64,000 bases of DNA from an uncultured Butyricimonas sp. (GTDB lineage Bacteria > Bacteroidota > Bacteroidia > Bacteroidales > Marinifilaceae): NCBI GenBank assembly GCA_944321845.1, contig CALUMT010000018.1, positions 49,101 to 113,100 of the forward strand, given 5' to 3'. The notes beneath the pieces are model-generated. The model did not search any database. It was not told the origin of the DNA and saw nothing but the letters and a program-made list of their open reading frames with translations. Shown one piece after another: positions 18,029 through 26,802 of the stretch. The position numbers and the translations under genes are program-made. Each line of letters opens with the position of its first letter. The stretch's first letter is position 1.

Positions 18029-19095
18029 TTTTTTCGCAAAGCTTCTGTTTCTACCATCATTCCGGCACGCAACTGATCTACCCGTTCTGCCTCCTCTTCA
18101 TCAAAATCAATACGCACGGGGATACGTTGCTGTACCTTCACGAAATTTCCAGCCGAGTTATCGGTCGGGACAAGCGAGTACTTGGAGCCGGTAGCTTCCG
18201 AAATGGCCGTCACGTGGCCATGGAAGACCTGCCCTGGCAAGCCGTCGACCTTTATACGCACGGGTTGTCCAATATAAATATGAGCGATTTGGGTTTCGCG
18301 ATAATTGGCAGTAACCCATTTCCCGGACTGCCGGACTATATACGACAAGGTTTGCCCGGCATTCACGTACTGCCCAGGCTCCAAGGTCCGACGTCCCATG
18401 TAACCGTCATAGGGAGCCGTCACCACGGTATAGGAAAGATTCAAGGCGGCCAAATCAAGAGCGGCCTCTGCCCGCAAAATACCAGCCTGGACCCCGACCT
18501 GTTTTTTGCTGGTCTCATCAAATTGCGAATTAGCAGCTTCTTTTTGACGCAACAGAGCCTCGTAACGGGCCTTGGCCGCATCATAATCAGCCTTGGCCTG
18601 GTCAAATTGCTGCCGGGGAACAGATTCCTCTTGCAACAACCGTTCATAACGATGATAATCCAATTCTGCCTGGTGTAACTTTGCCAATGCCTCAGCCAGG
18701 TTAGCATCCTGTTCCGCCACGTGGGCCCGAGAAGCCTGTATTCCGGAAGCAAGCACTTCCCGCGCACCCGAAGCATCCAATAAAGCAGCCCGTGCTTCTT
18801 TATAACGAATGAGATACTCCCGATTGTCAAGAACAATAAGTGTATCACCACGATGAACGAATTGATGTTCCCGGAAACGCACGTCCTGAACATAACCGGC
18901 CACCCGCACGTTTACCGGAGCGATATACTGGTCAATACAGGCATCATTGGTAATTTCATAATTGATATAACGCCAGAAATAATTAGCCGTCCATGCCAAT
19001 CCGGAACCGGCAATAAGGATACAGACAATATTGAGGATTATATTACGACGTTTCTGCTTTTTTAATCGCTTATATTTTAAATAATGCAAGGACAT
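18025..19095 (-). CDS. Membrane fusion protein of efflux pump (HlyD/EmrA-like)
   Basis: A 356-residue periplasmic adaptor that links an MFS transporter to an outer-membrane channel. It has a positively charged N-terminus and one membrane anchor (about residues 18-40), the lipoyl-like first half with NVRVAGYVQDVRFREHQFVHRGDTL (split in motif around 60-85), a long alpha-helical coiled hairpin (about 95-210, rich in Ala, Glu and Gln), the second lipoyl half with APYDGYMGRRTLEPGQYVNAG and a beta-barrel. This is the EmrA arrangement. The gene lies 42 bases after the end of the interrupted tolC frame and overlaps the transporter gene by four bases. Confidence 0.9.
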   Translation of the reverse strand: MSLHYLKYKRLKKQKRRNIILNIVCILIAGSGLAWTANYFWRYINYEITNDACIDQYIAPVNVRVAGYVQDVRFREHQFVHRGDTLIVLDNREYLIRYKEARAALLDASGAREVLASGIQASRAHVAEQDANLAEALAKLHQAELDYHRYERLLQEESVPRQQFDQAKADYDAAKARYEALLRQKEAANSQFDETSKKQVGVQAGILRAEAALDLAALNLSYTVVTAPYDGYMGRRTLEPGQYVNAGQTLSYIVRQSGKWVTANYRETQIAHIYIGQPVRIKVDGLPGQVFHGHVTAISEATGSKYSLVPTDNSAGNFVKVQQRIPVRIDFDEEEAERVDQLRAGMMVETEALRKK

Positions 19096-19137
19096 ACATA
19101 AAAAGATTTAAGATAATAGATTCAATATGATTTATCG

Positions 19138-20457
19138 TCATAACTCCCCTACCGCACGCTGTAACTCGTAATAGGTGTAAACGACACGAACTCGTGCTGC
19201 GGTAAGTTGCAACTCGGCATTCAACCGCAAATTATCGGCATCGAGCAAATCAGTCTATATAGCCAATTGATTCAAATAACGATTATTCATAATCCGATAG
19301 TTTTCCTCAGCCTGTTTCATCGACAGTTTCATGGTCTCCACCTGATTAACAGCCTCATGATGCCGGAGCAGGGCCGTCTGAATTCCCAAACGAATAGCCT
19401 GACGCTTTTGGTCCTCTTCATTACGGGAAAGGAAGATATCCTGAGCAACCTCATTCACCCGGTGCTTATTTCGGTAAAGCGATGACAGAGAATAAGTGAA
19501 GGAAAAACCAACATTCCAGCTATTATTATACATATCGGCCATAGTCCGGGATACCGGACGAGCCAACGTATTAGAGGCATAAAAAGAAAGACGTGGACGT
19601 GAATCAGAACGAGTGAGCCGAAGACGATTTTCCGCCAGTTCGGTCTTTTTACGAAGTAATTGCATCGAGGGATCCAAACGGTAAGCCCGAGGCACATAGT
19701 CCGTGAACTCCTCAACCGGGAAAAAACGTTCCAAAAGAGTGGAATCCGGGACAAGCAGCAGGCATTCATCCAATCCTAAAAGGATATCCAGTTTTCGGGA
19801 CAAGATACGGATATTATTCCATGTCTGCTGAACAGCCAAACGGTCCTCCGTAAGCTGCATTTCACTACGTAAGACATCATTATTGGAAATAATTCCCTCT
19901 GCTTCCAAACGTCGGATATCCTTAAGGCGACGCTCTGATTCCTCTATATTTCGAGTTAAGACATGGCTTTGCTTATAAAGCGTAAACAGATTCAGGTATT
20001 CTTCAAGCAAGGTAAGTTTAATATCCGCTTGATCGGCAATTGTTTGCTGTTCTGCAATCTCTTGCTCAATATTCGCCTGACGAAGCGTATATTTAATCTT
20101 TCCTCCCTGATAAACCAATTGAGTAACATCCAGCGAATAATTCTGTTGCCAATCGGGTGTTTCCGGCCACGTGGGATCACTTAAACCATGCTTCCATACT
20201 ATCGGCTGTCCCAGAATTCCACCTTTCAACCCCACCTCTATCTCAGGATATCGGGTTGCACGGGCAGCAAGAACCCGCTCACGAGCAACCCGTTCATTCA
20301 ATCGATCTGCAACCAATTGAAGATGCTGTCGGCTTCCTTTCTCAAACAACTGTTCTACCGTGAGATAGTATGATTTCTCCTGAGCCGATATATTCGTGAC
20401 TAACAAGAATACCATTCCTGTCATCACCAATAAATACTTAATAAGTTTCAAGCACAT
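19138..20457 (-). pseudogene. TolC-family outer membrane efflux channel, interrupted by an in-frame amber stop
   Basis: Outer-membrane channel of the tripartite pump. The frame starts at 20457 with a signal peptide (ending near TNISAQ) and runs with typical TolC-family repeats to residue 400 (NRYLNQLAI), then meets TAG at 19255-19257. Reading on in the same frame gives TDLLDADNLRLNAEL and further family-like sequence for 38 codons to TGA at 19138, right where the protein should end. So this is a single nonsense change (or a sequencing error, or readthrough), not a natural end. The truncated product lacks the last part of the final helix. The start overlaps the end of marR by 20 bases. Same operon as the adaptor and transporter. 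Confidence 0.8.
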
Positions 20458-20866
20458 GCTGCAAATCCTTTAATAATTTCTCGGTCAGCTTAAGCTGTTC
20501 TAATCCTAATTCACGCTGCAAACGCTGATAATAAAGTTCCAATTGCGGGGCAAGCCACTGGTGAAAAGCTTCTCCTTTATCTGTCAGGTAAACCAATTTA
20601 TTACGACGGTCAGCAGGATCTTCCGTGCGATACACGTAACCTTTTCGCTCCAGATTCTGCATCAGATTGGTCAAACATGCCTTGTCTTTTGCAACCCTTT
20701 CCGCCAAAATTTGCTGACTGATACCTTGTTCTTGCCACAAACAACTCATGATTTGCAACATCTCAAATGTAATACCCGCTCCCGTGTTTTTCAAAAAACG
20801 CTGCATCGCCTGGCGAGAAGCCATACGGGTACGAATTAATTGCAAAATACAATCTCTTGATTCCAT
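20438..20866 (-). CDS. MarR-family transcriptional regulator of the efflux operon
   Basis: A 142-residue winged-helix repressor. The DNA-binding part is visible as ILAERVAKDKACLTNLMQNLERKGYVYRTEDPADRRNKLVYLTDKG (residues about 54-98 when split by the recognition helix and wing), with the DxRxK-type wing of MarR proteins; the flanking helices form the dimer interface. It is the first gene of marR-tolC-emrA-emrB and its start lies downstream of a promoter overlapped by a 30-base perfect palindrome, which I infer to be its own operator. Such regulators typically release DNA when they bind a pump substrate. Confidence 0.9.
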   Translation of the reverse strand: MESRDCILQLIRTRMASRQAMQRFLKNTGAGITFEMLQIMSCLWQEQGISQQILAERVAKDKACLTNLMQNLERKGYVYRTEDPADRRNKLVYLTDKGEAFHQWLAPQLELYYQRLQRELGLEQLKLTEKLLKDLQHVLETY

Positions 20867-20923
20867 CGTTTCCTTTAATCATTTACCAGATATCACAACG
20901 AAAAAAGCCATTTACTCGGGCGA

Positions 20924-20955
20924 CAAAGGTAATGTATTCTTTTGAATTAGTCAAA
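20924..20955 (-). promoter_or_regulatory. Promoter of the marR efflux operon
   Basis: On the minus strand: TTTG (20955-20952), a 20-base spacer, TACCTTTG (20931-20924), exactly the Bacteroidota consensus. The -33 TTTG lies inside the palindromic operator. Transcription would start about 50 bases before marR ATG 20866. Confidence 0.75.
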
Positions 20956-20971
20956 TATTTGACTAATTCAA
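20942..20971. promoter_or_regulatory. 30-base perfect palindrome, probable MarR operator
   Basis: Each 15-base half reads TTGAATTAGTCAAAT on its own strand; the two halves abut with no spacer. MarR-family sites are palindromes of this kind and it covers the -33 element, so bound repressor would block RNA polymerase. Confidence 0.75.
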
Positions 20972-21053
20972 GTATAAACCCCACCTCGGTATAGACAATA
21001 AAAGAAACGGCCTTCGTTTCCCGAAAGCCGTTCTATTATTTCTTCTATTCACA

Positions 21054-21734
21054 TCATTTATCCGTCAATTCCATTCCAAATAAATCGACGAAATGATGCT
21101 TTACTCGCTCTTTTACTTCTTGTAAAGAAATCTCCCGTCCTAATTCCTGTGCTATGGAAGTAACTCCCTTATCCCGGAATCCACAAGGATTAATATAGTG
21201 GAAATAATTCAAATCTGTATTCACGTTTAAAGCAAAACCGTGCATCGTAACAAAACGGGAACAACGGATACCGATAGCACAAATTTTACGGGCCCGCGGA
21301 GTATGGGCTTCAATCCAGACACCGGTAGCCCCCTCAAGACGCTCTCCTTTTATCCCGTACTCCTCAATCGTGCGGATAACGACTTCCTCCAAACGATCCA
21401 CGTAATCCTTTACTCCTAAGCCGAAATTCGCCATATCGATAATAGGGTACACCACTAATTGACCTGGACCGTGATAAGTAATATCCCCCCCTCGATTAAC
21501 TTTTACAAACTCAGCATGCTTAGCCTGTAACTGAATGGCACTGATAAGCATATTGGCTTCATCCCCACTTTTACCAAGCGTATAAACATGAGGATGCTCT
21601 ACAAACAAGAGGTAATTGACAGTATCCACGCCCTGGAGTTTAGCTGCCTTAACCTCCTCATGCAATCTTTCCTGTAATGCCCATGCTTCACGATAAGGCA
21701 TTAGTCCCAATTCCTTGAATATCGTTTTTTTCAT
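21054..21734 (-). CDS. lipB: Octanoyl-[acyl-carrier-protein]:protein octanoyltransferase
   Basis: Transfers octanoyl from ACP to the lipoyl domains of 2-oxoacid dehydrogenase complexes or the glycine cleavage H protein; LipA then inserts sulfur. The 226-residue protein has the family motifs VKVNRGGDITYHGPGQ, GVWIEAHTPRARKICAIGIR (the catalytic lysine region) and NPCGFRDKGVTS (the catalytic cysteine). It lies 12 bases after lipA and is the last gene of this minus-strand cluster. Length is normal for the family. Confidence 0.96.
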   Translation of the reverse strand: MKKTIFKELGLMPYREAWALQERLHEEVKAAKLQGVDTVNYLLFVEHPHVYTLGKSGDEANMLISAIQLQAKHAEFVKVNRGGDITYHGPGQLVVYPIIDMANFGLGVKDYVDRLEEVVIRTIEEYGIKGERLEGATGVWIEAHTPRARKICAIGIRCSRFVTMHGFALNVNTDLNYFHYINPCGFRDKGVTSIAQELGREISLQEVKERVKHHFVDLFGMELTDK

Positions 21735-21746
21735 TCGAATTCAGAT

Positions 21747-22604
21747 TTATCGCACATGACGCTCGGCATGATAACTGGAACGCACAAGCGGACCACTCTC
21801 CACGTGACGGAATCCTTTCTCCCGACCGATACGCCCGTATTCCTCAAAAGTTTCCGGGGTAACGTACTCCTTCACCTCTAAATTCTTCTCTGTCGGTTGG
21901 AGATATTGTCCGATAGTCATCACCTGACATCCCACCGCACGCAAATCATCCATAGTTTGCAGGATCTCTTCCCGGGTTTCTCCTAATCCCAACATAATTC
22001 CTGATTTAGAAACAATACCAGAATCGGAAATTTGCTTAATCACCCGCAAAGAAATATCATATTTTGCCCGGCTTCGCACACTGTCGGAAAGGCGACGCAC
22101 GGTTTCCATGTTATGCGAAATAACATTAGGACGGGTATCTATCACTTGTTGTATCAATTCCGGACGACCTTGAAAATCGGGGATCAAAACCTCCATCGTT
22201 GTATCCGGATTTTCCCTTTTCACGGCTTCGATGACCTTTACCCAGTGTCCAGCACCCAAATCGTCCAAATCGTCCCGGTCAACTGAAGTTATCACGGCAT
22301 GACGCAATTTCAATAACTTTACCGATGTGGCGATATTCTCCGGCTCCGCGGGATCCAATGGAGCCGGGTGACCCGTCTTCACATTACAAAATCGACAAGC
22401 CCGAGTACACACGTCTCCTCCAATCATAAAAGTGGCTGTTCCAGCCCCCCAACATTCCCCTTGATTCGGGCACATACCACTGGTACATATCGTGTGCAGT
22501 CCATGTCCCCGTACTATATTCAATACTCCCGTGGACAACTGCCCCATCGGTAATTTAATCTTTAACCATTCCGGTTTTCTTCTGGTATTATTGCAACAAG
22601 TCAT
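21747..22604 (-). CDS. lipA: Lipoyl synthase (radical SAM)
   Basis: Inserts two sulfur atoms into octanoyl-lysine to form lipoyl cofactor. From ATG 22604 it has 285 residues, with the auxiliary-cluster cysteines CTSGMCPNQGEC, the radical SAM triad CTRACRFC and the C-terminal RSSYHA, whose serine ligates the auxiliary cluster in known LipA. The frame is open 16 codons further upstream, but the family and the position after the preceding gene favour 22604. It follows the restriction endonuclease gene by 49 bases and is 12 bases before lipB. Confidence 0.96.
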   Translation of the reverse strand: MTCCNNTRRKPEWLKIKLPMGQLSTGVLNIVRGHGLHTICTSGMCPNQGECWGAGTATFMIGGDVCTRACRFCNVKTGHPAPLDPAEPENIATSVKLLKLRHAVITSVDRDDLDDLGAGHWVKVIEAVKRENPDTTMEVLIPDFQGRPELIQQVIDTRPNVISHNMETVRRLSDSVRSRAKYDISLRVIKQISDSGIVSKSGIMLGLGETREEILQTMDDLRAVGCQVMTIGQYLQPTEKNLEVKEYVTPETFEEYGRIGREKGFRHVESGPLVRSSYHAERHVR

Positions 22605-22653
22605 AATTATCACAGTCTTTATATATTGTTCGCGAATATATCCTTTTTCCACG

Positions 22654-23709
22654 TTAAATCTCGTTCATCCCCAGAAATTTCCTCAAAGGCAAACCACCAG
22701 AGTTCAGCGTCTGACAATATCCTAGAGCAACCTGCTGCCAATAGGCCCATTTACTTTCCTCCGTAACGGGATGCCCCCAAAGAACAGACAACTCCTCTGC
22801 CGGAGTATCCTCTATTAACCTGCGCACCCGGGAAAAACATTTATGGAGAGTAACCAACATTTTGGGTACCTCCCGGTAAGTCACCCCGTCAAAATGAATA
22901 CACTCTCGACCAGCAGAAGTATATTTATCCCGAATATTATGGCATACAACTCCTTCATGAGTGGCCAACCACATGGTAAATCGCTGGAATTTCGAGGGAC
23001 TTTGTCCCAATATCTCCGGAAAGAAACCAAACCCCTTCACTCTATACAGTTCCTGTTCCGGAGCAGGAAGAGAATTCAACATTCGAATCACTATACTCGT
23101 TCCCGGGGATTGCTCGTTATCCAACCACCAAACCTGTTCTCCTGGCTTCAACCGGGAACGGTAATAATCTAAAACAGTCCGTATCGGGTTCTCCTGTTTC
23201 CGCAGTTCATCGTATGTCATACCAAGCTTATCGAAGAATGTTCCTCCCAGGGGCAAATCCATATCTATAGCATAGCGCGGCGAATGCGTGACAACCACTT
23301 CCGCCAGACAATCTTCATAACGCTTGAATCGAAAATCAACGGGGGCATGCATTTTCCCGAATAGCATGTATATTCGCTCCACTCCTTCGACACGAGTTCC
23401 TTCCGCCACACTACTTCCGGTAGATTTCCAATGTTCCGACTTCGTGGTTTTCACCTCTACACCATAATATCCCCCCACCACGATATCCGGGAAACGTTGG
23501 CCAGATATCAACTCCACCATTCCCTCAAATACTGTTCCTTGAACCTGATGGCACAGTATCTCGTACACCTTCCCTTCCAATTTACTACCAGCCAAAGCCT
23601 CATACAATTTCGGGTTCTCGCGAGCTTCAATCCTTAACGTGTCAACAGTCTTCTCCAACACGGACTCGAAAAGGACATCATCAGGTTCCACCATGAAAAG
23701 CGATCTCAT
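22654..23709 (-). CDS. Type II restriction endonuclease (PD-(D/E)xK fold)
   Basis: A 351-residue protein that I assign as the nuclease partner of the adjacent cytosine methyltransferase. It has a PD...ExK catalytic motif in FPDIVVGGYYGVEVKTTK (Pro-Asp at residues 74-75, Glu85, Lys87), typical of restriction nucleases. I cannot name the subfamily or recognition site. The ATG at 23709 starts one base after the methyltransferase stop (TGA at 23711-23713), so translation is coupled and the methyltransferase is made first, which protects the host. A second ATG five codons later (23694) is possible. The open frame extends upstream to 23784 inside the methyltransferase, which I reject. Confidence 0.8.
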   Translation of the reverse strand: MRSLFMVEPDDVLFESVLEKTVDTLRIEARENPKLYEALAGSKLEGKVYEILCHQVQGTVFEGMVELISGQRFPDIVVGGYYGVEVKTTKSEHWKSTGSSVAEGTRVEGVERIYMLFGKMHAPVDFRFKRYEDCLAEVVVTHSPRYAIDMDLPLGGTFFDKLGMTYDELRKQENPIRTVLDYYRSRLKPGEQVWWLDNEQSPGTSIVIRMLNSLPAPEQELYRVKGFGFFPEILGQSPSKFQRFTMWLATHEGVVCHNIRDKYTSAGRECIHFDGVTYREVPKMLVTLHKCFSRVRRLIEDTPAEELSVLWGHPVTEESKWAYWQQVALGYCQTLNSGGLPLRKFLGMNEI

Positions 23710-23710
23710 C

Positions 23711-25009
23711 TCAATCAAAATAAAGATGCCACAAACTCTCAAGCCGTCTCCCCAGATGATAAGCCAACAAGGGAGGAACCGCATTACCTATAATTTTATA
23801 AGCAGCAGAAGGACTCAATTCAAATTGCCTGGAATTCTCTTTCTTGGGTATCACGAACTCGTAATCTGGAGGGAAAGTTTGAATCAAGGCACATTCCCGT
23901 GGAGTTAACCGACGTTCCGCCAATCCTTTTTGCAACTCCTTGATCTGCTTTCCACCATGTTCACGGGACAAACGACGGAATTCGATATTTCCATGATGTT
24001 CGGCTCGAATAGTCGGCCCAATTCCATCTATATCAACCTCCGTCTGCCCTTGACAATGAGCCCCCATATATCTTGCTCTTGAATAATACTTCTGCGAAGG
24101 ATCAGAGGTTTGTTCTGGTTCCCGTAAACTGCGAAATACCTGACGCACCGTCTGAGGTGCAACCAACTCATCCCCTTCACCATGAAAAGCATGAGTAGGT
24201 TTAGGATAAGGATTATATTCATCCGGGATAACATCTTGAGACAATGCCTCCAGAGCCTTGGCATTCAATGCAGACTTCTTTATTCCAATAAAAATAACCC
24301 TTTCCCTGGATTGAGGGACACCATAATCTGCAGCATGCAATACACGCGGTTCCAACACGATATACCCATGCTCCGCGGCTCGCGAGAAATCACGCTGAAT
24401 AATGTCTTTCACGTTAGATAAATTGACTAATCCCTTGACATTCTCGGCTATAAAGATTTTAGGTCTCGTGATTTCTATCACTTCTTTCATCCACATGTAC
24501 AACTTTCCCCTTGTCTCCTCGGAAGCAATATCCCCCGTTATAATCTTACCATTATGATCCTTATGAGAATTAAAACCGTTCCGCTTACCTGCCACGCTGA
24601 AATCCTGACAGGGGAAACCACCCGTGACGACATCCACGTTCTCCGGGAAAATTCTCTCGCCGGCATGATGACGTTTTACCAAATCGACAATACTTTCTTC
24701 CCTATATATTTCAGGTGCATAACCATATTTGGCAAAATTATGAGTCCATGCCGTACGTGCCTCTTTCAATATATCATTAGCGAATACAAGCCTGAACGCA
24801 GTCGAACGCAAACGTACGAAACCGTTCTTTTCTTCCCTCTCGATAAAATCAGGATTCATCCTCTCGTTCACGGAAGCTCGATGAACCATAAAACCACCTT
24901 CAAATCCTAGATCCATACCTCCGCATCCAGAAAATAAAGATAGAACTCGAATACCCTGTTCCGTTTCCTGCCGTCCTTTCAATTGCTCTTTTATATCTTT
25001 CACTTCCAT
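23711..25009 (-). CDS. DNA (cytosine-5-)-methyltransferase of a type II restriction-modification system
   Basis: Methylates C5 of cytosine in the recognition site shared with the nuclease encoded next. From ATG 25009 the product has 432 residues and the ordered motifs of the family: I (VLSLFSGCGGMDLGFEGG), IV with catalytic Cys134 in GGFPCQDFS, VI (AENVKGL), VIII (QSRERVIFIG), IX (RLTPRECALIQTFP) and X (AAYKIIGNAVPP). The target recognition region between VIII and IX is about 130 residues. An AGGAG lies upstream of the ATG; the TTG at 25039 is within the promoter and is not the start. Cluster order is methyltransferase, nuclease, lipA, lipB. Confidence 0.95.
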   Translation of the reverse strand: MEVKDIKEQLKGRQETEQGIRVLSLFSGCGGMDLGFEGGFMVHRASVNERMNPDFIEREEKNGFVRLRSTAFRLVFANDILKEARTAWTHNFAKYGYAPEIYREESIVDLVKRHHAGERIFPENVDVVTGGFPCQDFSVAGKRNGFNSHKDHNGKIITGDIASEETRGKLYMWMKEVIEITRPKIFIAENVKGLVNLSNVKDIIQRDFSRAAEHGYIVLEPRVLHAADYGVPQSRERVIFIGIKKSALNAKALEALSQDVIPDEYNPYPKPTHAFHGEGDELVAPQTVRQVFRSLREPEQTSDPSQKYYSRARYMGAHCQGQTEVDIDGIGPTIRAEHHGNIEFRRLSREHGGKQIKELQKGLAERRLTPRECALIQTFPPDYEFVIPKKENSRQFELSPSAAYKIIGNAVPPLLAYHLGRRLESLWHLYFD

Positions 25010-25036
25010 GTCGTCGTGTCGTCTCCTTTTATAACA

Positions 25037-25044
25037 CAAAAGTA
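25037..25044 (-). promoter_or_regulatory. Candidate -7 box of the restriction-modification operon
   Basis: Minus strand reads TACTTTTG, an exact TAnnTTTG, 28 bases before the methyltransferase ATG. A TTTCG-like -33 lies about 20 bases upstream. Confidence 0.45.
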
Positions 25045-25179
25045 AAGATTATTATAGGATTCTCGAAAAAAGACAGGCAAAATTCAAATACTCCTCAAAA
25101 TCAACTACTTCATCCGAGGATTAAACTACAATACACATTTCCTCTCGTCGGGACAGGATTAACAACACATGTTTCCTAC

Positions 25180-25332
25180 CTAGAACAATCTAAAAGAAGA
25201 AATCGCATCAAAAGCAACATTATTAAAATGTTGAATGAATTCCAATAACCCCATCCACGTGTAAACAACAATACTGGTAATAACGACTAACAAGATTATC
25301 ACTACCGATGTTTGATCAAATTTCGCTTTCAT
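25180..25332 (-). CDS. Small single-pass membrane protein, hypothetical
   Basis: A 50-residue frame from ATG 25332. The N-terminus is charged (MKAKFDQ), followed by a hydrophobic segment (about residues 8-33, TSVVIILLVVITSIVVYTWMG) and a short tail. It lies alone between the restriction-modification operon and the TSCPD gene, on the same strand. AAAG precedes the start. I recognise no family; a small membrane protein or regulator is possible, and so is a chance frame. Confidence 0.35.
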   Translation of the reverse strand: MKAKFDQTSVVIILLVVITSIVVYTWMGLLEFIQHFNNVAFDAISSFRLF

Positions 25333-25512
25333 AATCTTTACGTTTTGAAGGTTATACATTCTCACTTCTCTTCGACAACCTAAAGATATAACATAATTTT
25401 ATATTATCAAAGTTTTTCCTTATAGAAATCTTAAAACATTTAATTTGACAAAAAATCAATACACCATTCACAAATCAAACACGTGAGATATATAAACAAC
25501 TGAAACCTGATA

Positions 25513-25557
25513 AAAATAGAATCACTGTCCAACCAGATTATGGTGGACAGTGATTCT
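25513..25557 (-). terminator. Rho-independent terminator after the TSCPD gene
   Basis: Stem 25518-25531 with 25544-25557 (14 perfect pairs, and a few more across a one-base bulge), followed on the minus strand by five T residues. Ends the rpsA-rnz-TSCPD transcript. Confidence 0.85.
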
Positions 25558-25594
25558 ACATTCTGATCAGTCAAAACAATTTAACGGGAACGTT

Positions 25595-25849
25595 TTACAT
25601 TTGTTCCAACGCCCGAGCCAATTGATCCGGGCACGAGGTCGATTTCTTCTTGCAACGAATTCCCCGCAAACGAGCAATAACCTCTTCCCTTTTCATCCCT
25701 TTTACGAGAGCGGCAATCCCTTGCGTATTGCCATGACAACCTCCCGTGAAACGGATCTCTTCCACGATATCACTATCAGCGTCAACCCGTAAATATATCT
25801 CCTGCGAGCACACTTCATCTGAAGGTGTATAAACATACTCTTTCTTCAT
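25595..25849 (-). CDS. TSCPD-domain (TIGR03905-type) protein
   Basis: An 84-residue protein named after its signature, seen here as STSCPDQL near the C-terminus. Four cysteines are conserved in position (Cys14, Cys38, Cys66, Cys73), suggesting metal binding, and GGCHGNTQGI is another family landmark. The same domain occurs at the end of some ribonucleotide reductases, but the function of stand-alone members is unknown. It starts 17 bases after rnz and is followed by a strong terminator, so it is the last gene of the rpsA-rnz operon. Confidence 0.85.
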   Translation of the reverse strand: MKKEYVYTPSDEVCSQEIYLRVDADSDIVEEIRFTGGCHGNTQGIAALVKGMKREEVIARLRGIRCKKKSTSCPDQLARALEQM

Positions 25850-25866
25850 AATCGATAAAAATAAAT

Positions 25867-26802
25867 TTAAATTTTTCTTCCTTCTTGCCGTACCTCAAAA
25901 ACAGCTCCATCATAACACAAATCAGTACAAGGGAAAAAACTCCTTGCTTCTTCTAACAATGGAGTTGGATCCGGGTAACGAGCCGAGAAATGCCCCAACA
26001 ACAAACGTTTTGCACCTGCCAATTCCGCGATTCGGGCTGCTTGAGTGGCGGTTGAATGAAAAGTTTCCTTGGCTAACTCGGCATACGCATCCCCATACGT
26101 CGATTCATGGTACAACAGATCCACACCTTTAACATATTCCGCAAACTCTTCCCGAAAAAGGGTATCCGTCATATAAGCATAAGAACGAGGAGCAGGAGGA
26201 GCCACTGTCAAACGGCTATTGGCGATCACCTCCCCTTCCGGGGTCACGAAATCCTCCCCTTTCTTCAAACGATGCATAAAAGCGACTGGAACCTGAAAAG
26301 CCTCTGCCATATCCCGTATTATCGTCCGTTCCCGTTCTTTCTCCGAAAACAAAAAACCGCATACAGGAGCATCATAACGGTGCTTTAAAGGGAAAGAATA
26401 AACAGTAACCGACTTATCCTCATAAATTAAAGCAGGTTCCCGGGTGAGCGGATGAAAAATCAAGGCATAATTCAATTTACAATTCATCAATTTCAATTGA
26501 AAATCAATAATCTCTTTCAACCGGCTATCCCCGTACACGTGCAATTCTCCCCTCCGTCCTTGCATTGAAAGACTGGAAATCAAACCAATCAAACCAAAAA
26601 AATGATCCCCATGCAAATGAGAGATGAACACGTGGTTAATCTTGTTGTACGGAACATGAAAGCGTCGCAATTGTTGCTGCGTACCTTCCGCGCAATCAAT
26701 AAGAAAGTACCGCTCAAGTACATTAAGCACTTGAGCGGCAGCATTCCTTTGAACGGTGGGTACAGCAGAACCGCACCCTAATATTGTAAGTTCAAACTTC
26801 AC
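25867..26802 (-). CDS. rnz: Ribonuclease Z
   Basis: Zinc endonuclease that trims the 3' ends of tRNA precursors. The 311-residue protein belongs to the metallo-beta-lactamase fold, with HLHGDH (residues 62-67) and further His/Asp ligands in YHESTYGD and LLLGHFSARY. It is the RNase Z type with the exosite region around residues 150-190. The start codon is GTG (26800-26802), which directly abuts the rpsA stop TAA (26803-26805), so translation is probably coupled to ribosomal protein S1. Its role here is normal tRNA maturation, and the tRNA-Arg gene in this window encodes its own CCA. Confidence 0.93.
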   Translation of the reverse strand: MKFELTILGCGSAVPTVQRNAAAQVLNVLERYFLIDCAEGTQQQLRRFHVPYNKINHVFISHLHGDHFFGLIGLISSLSMQGRRGELHVYGDSRLKEIIDFQLKLMNCKLNYALIFHPLTREPALIYEDKSVTVYSFPLKHRYDAPVCGFLFSEKERERTIIRDMAEAFQVPVAFMHRLKKGEDFVTPEGEVIANSRLTVAPPAPRSYAYMTDTLFREEFAEYVKGVDLLYHESTYGDAYAELAKETFHSTATQAARIAELAGAKRLLLGHFSARYPDPTPLLEEARSFFPCTDLCYDGAVFEVRQEGRKI

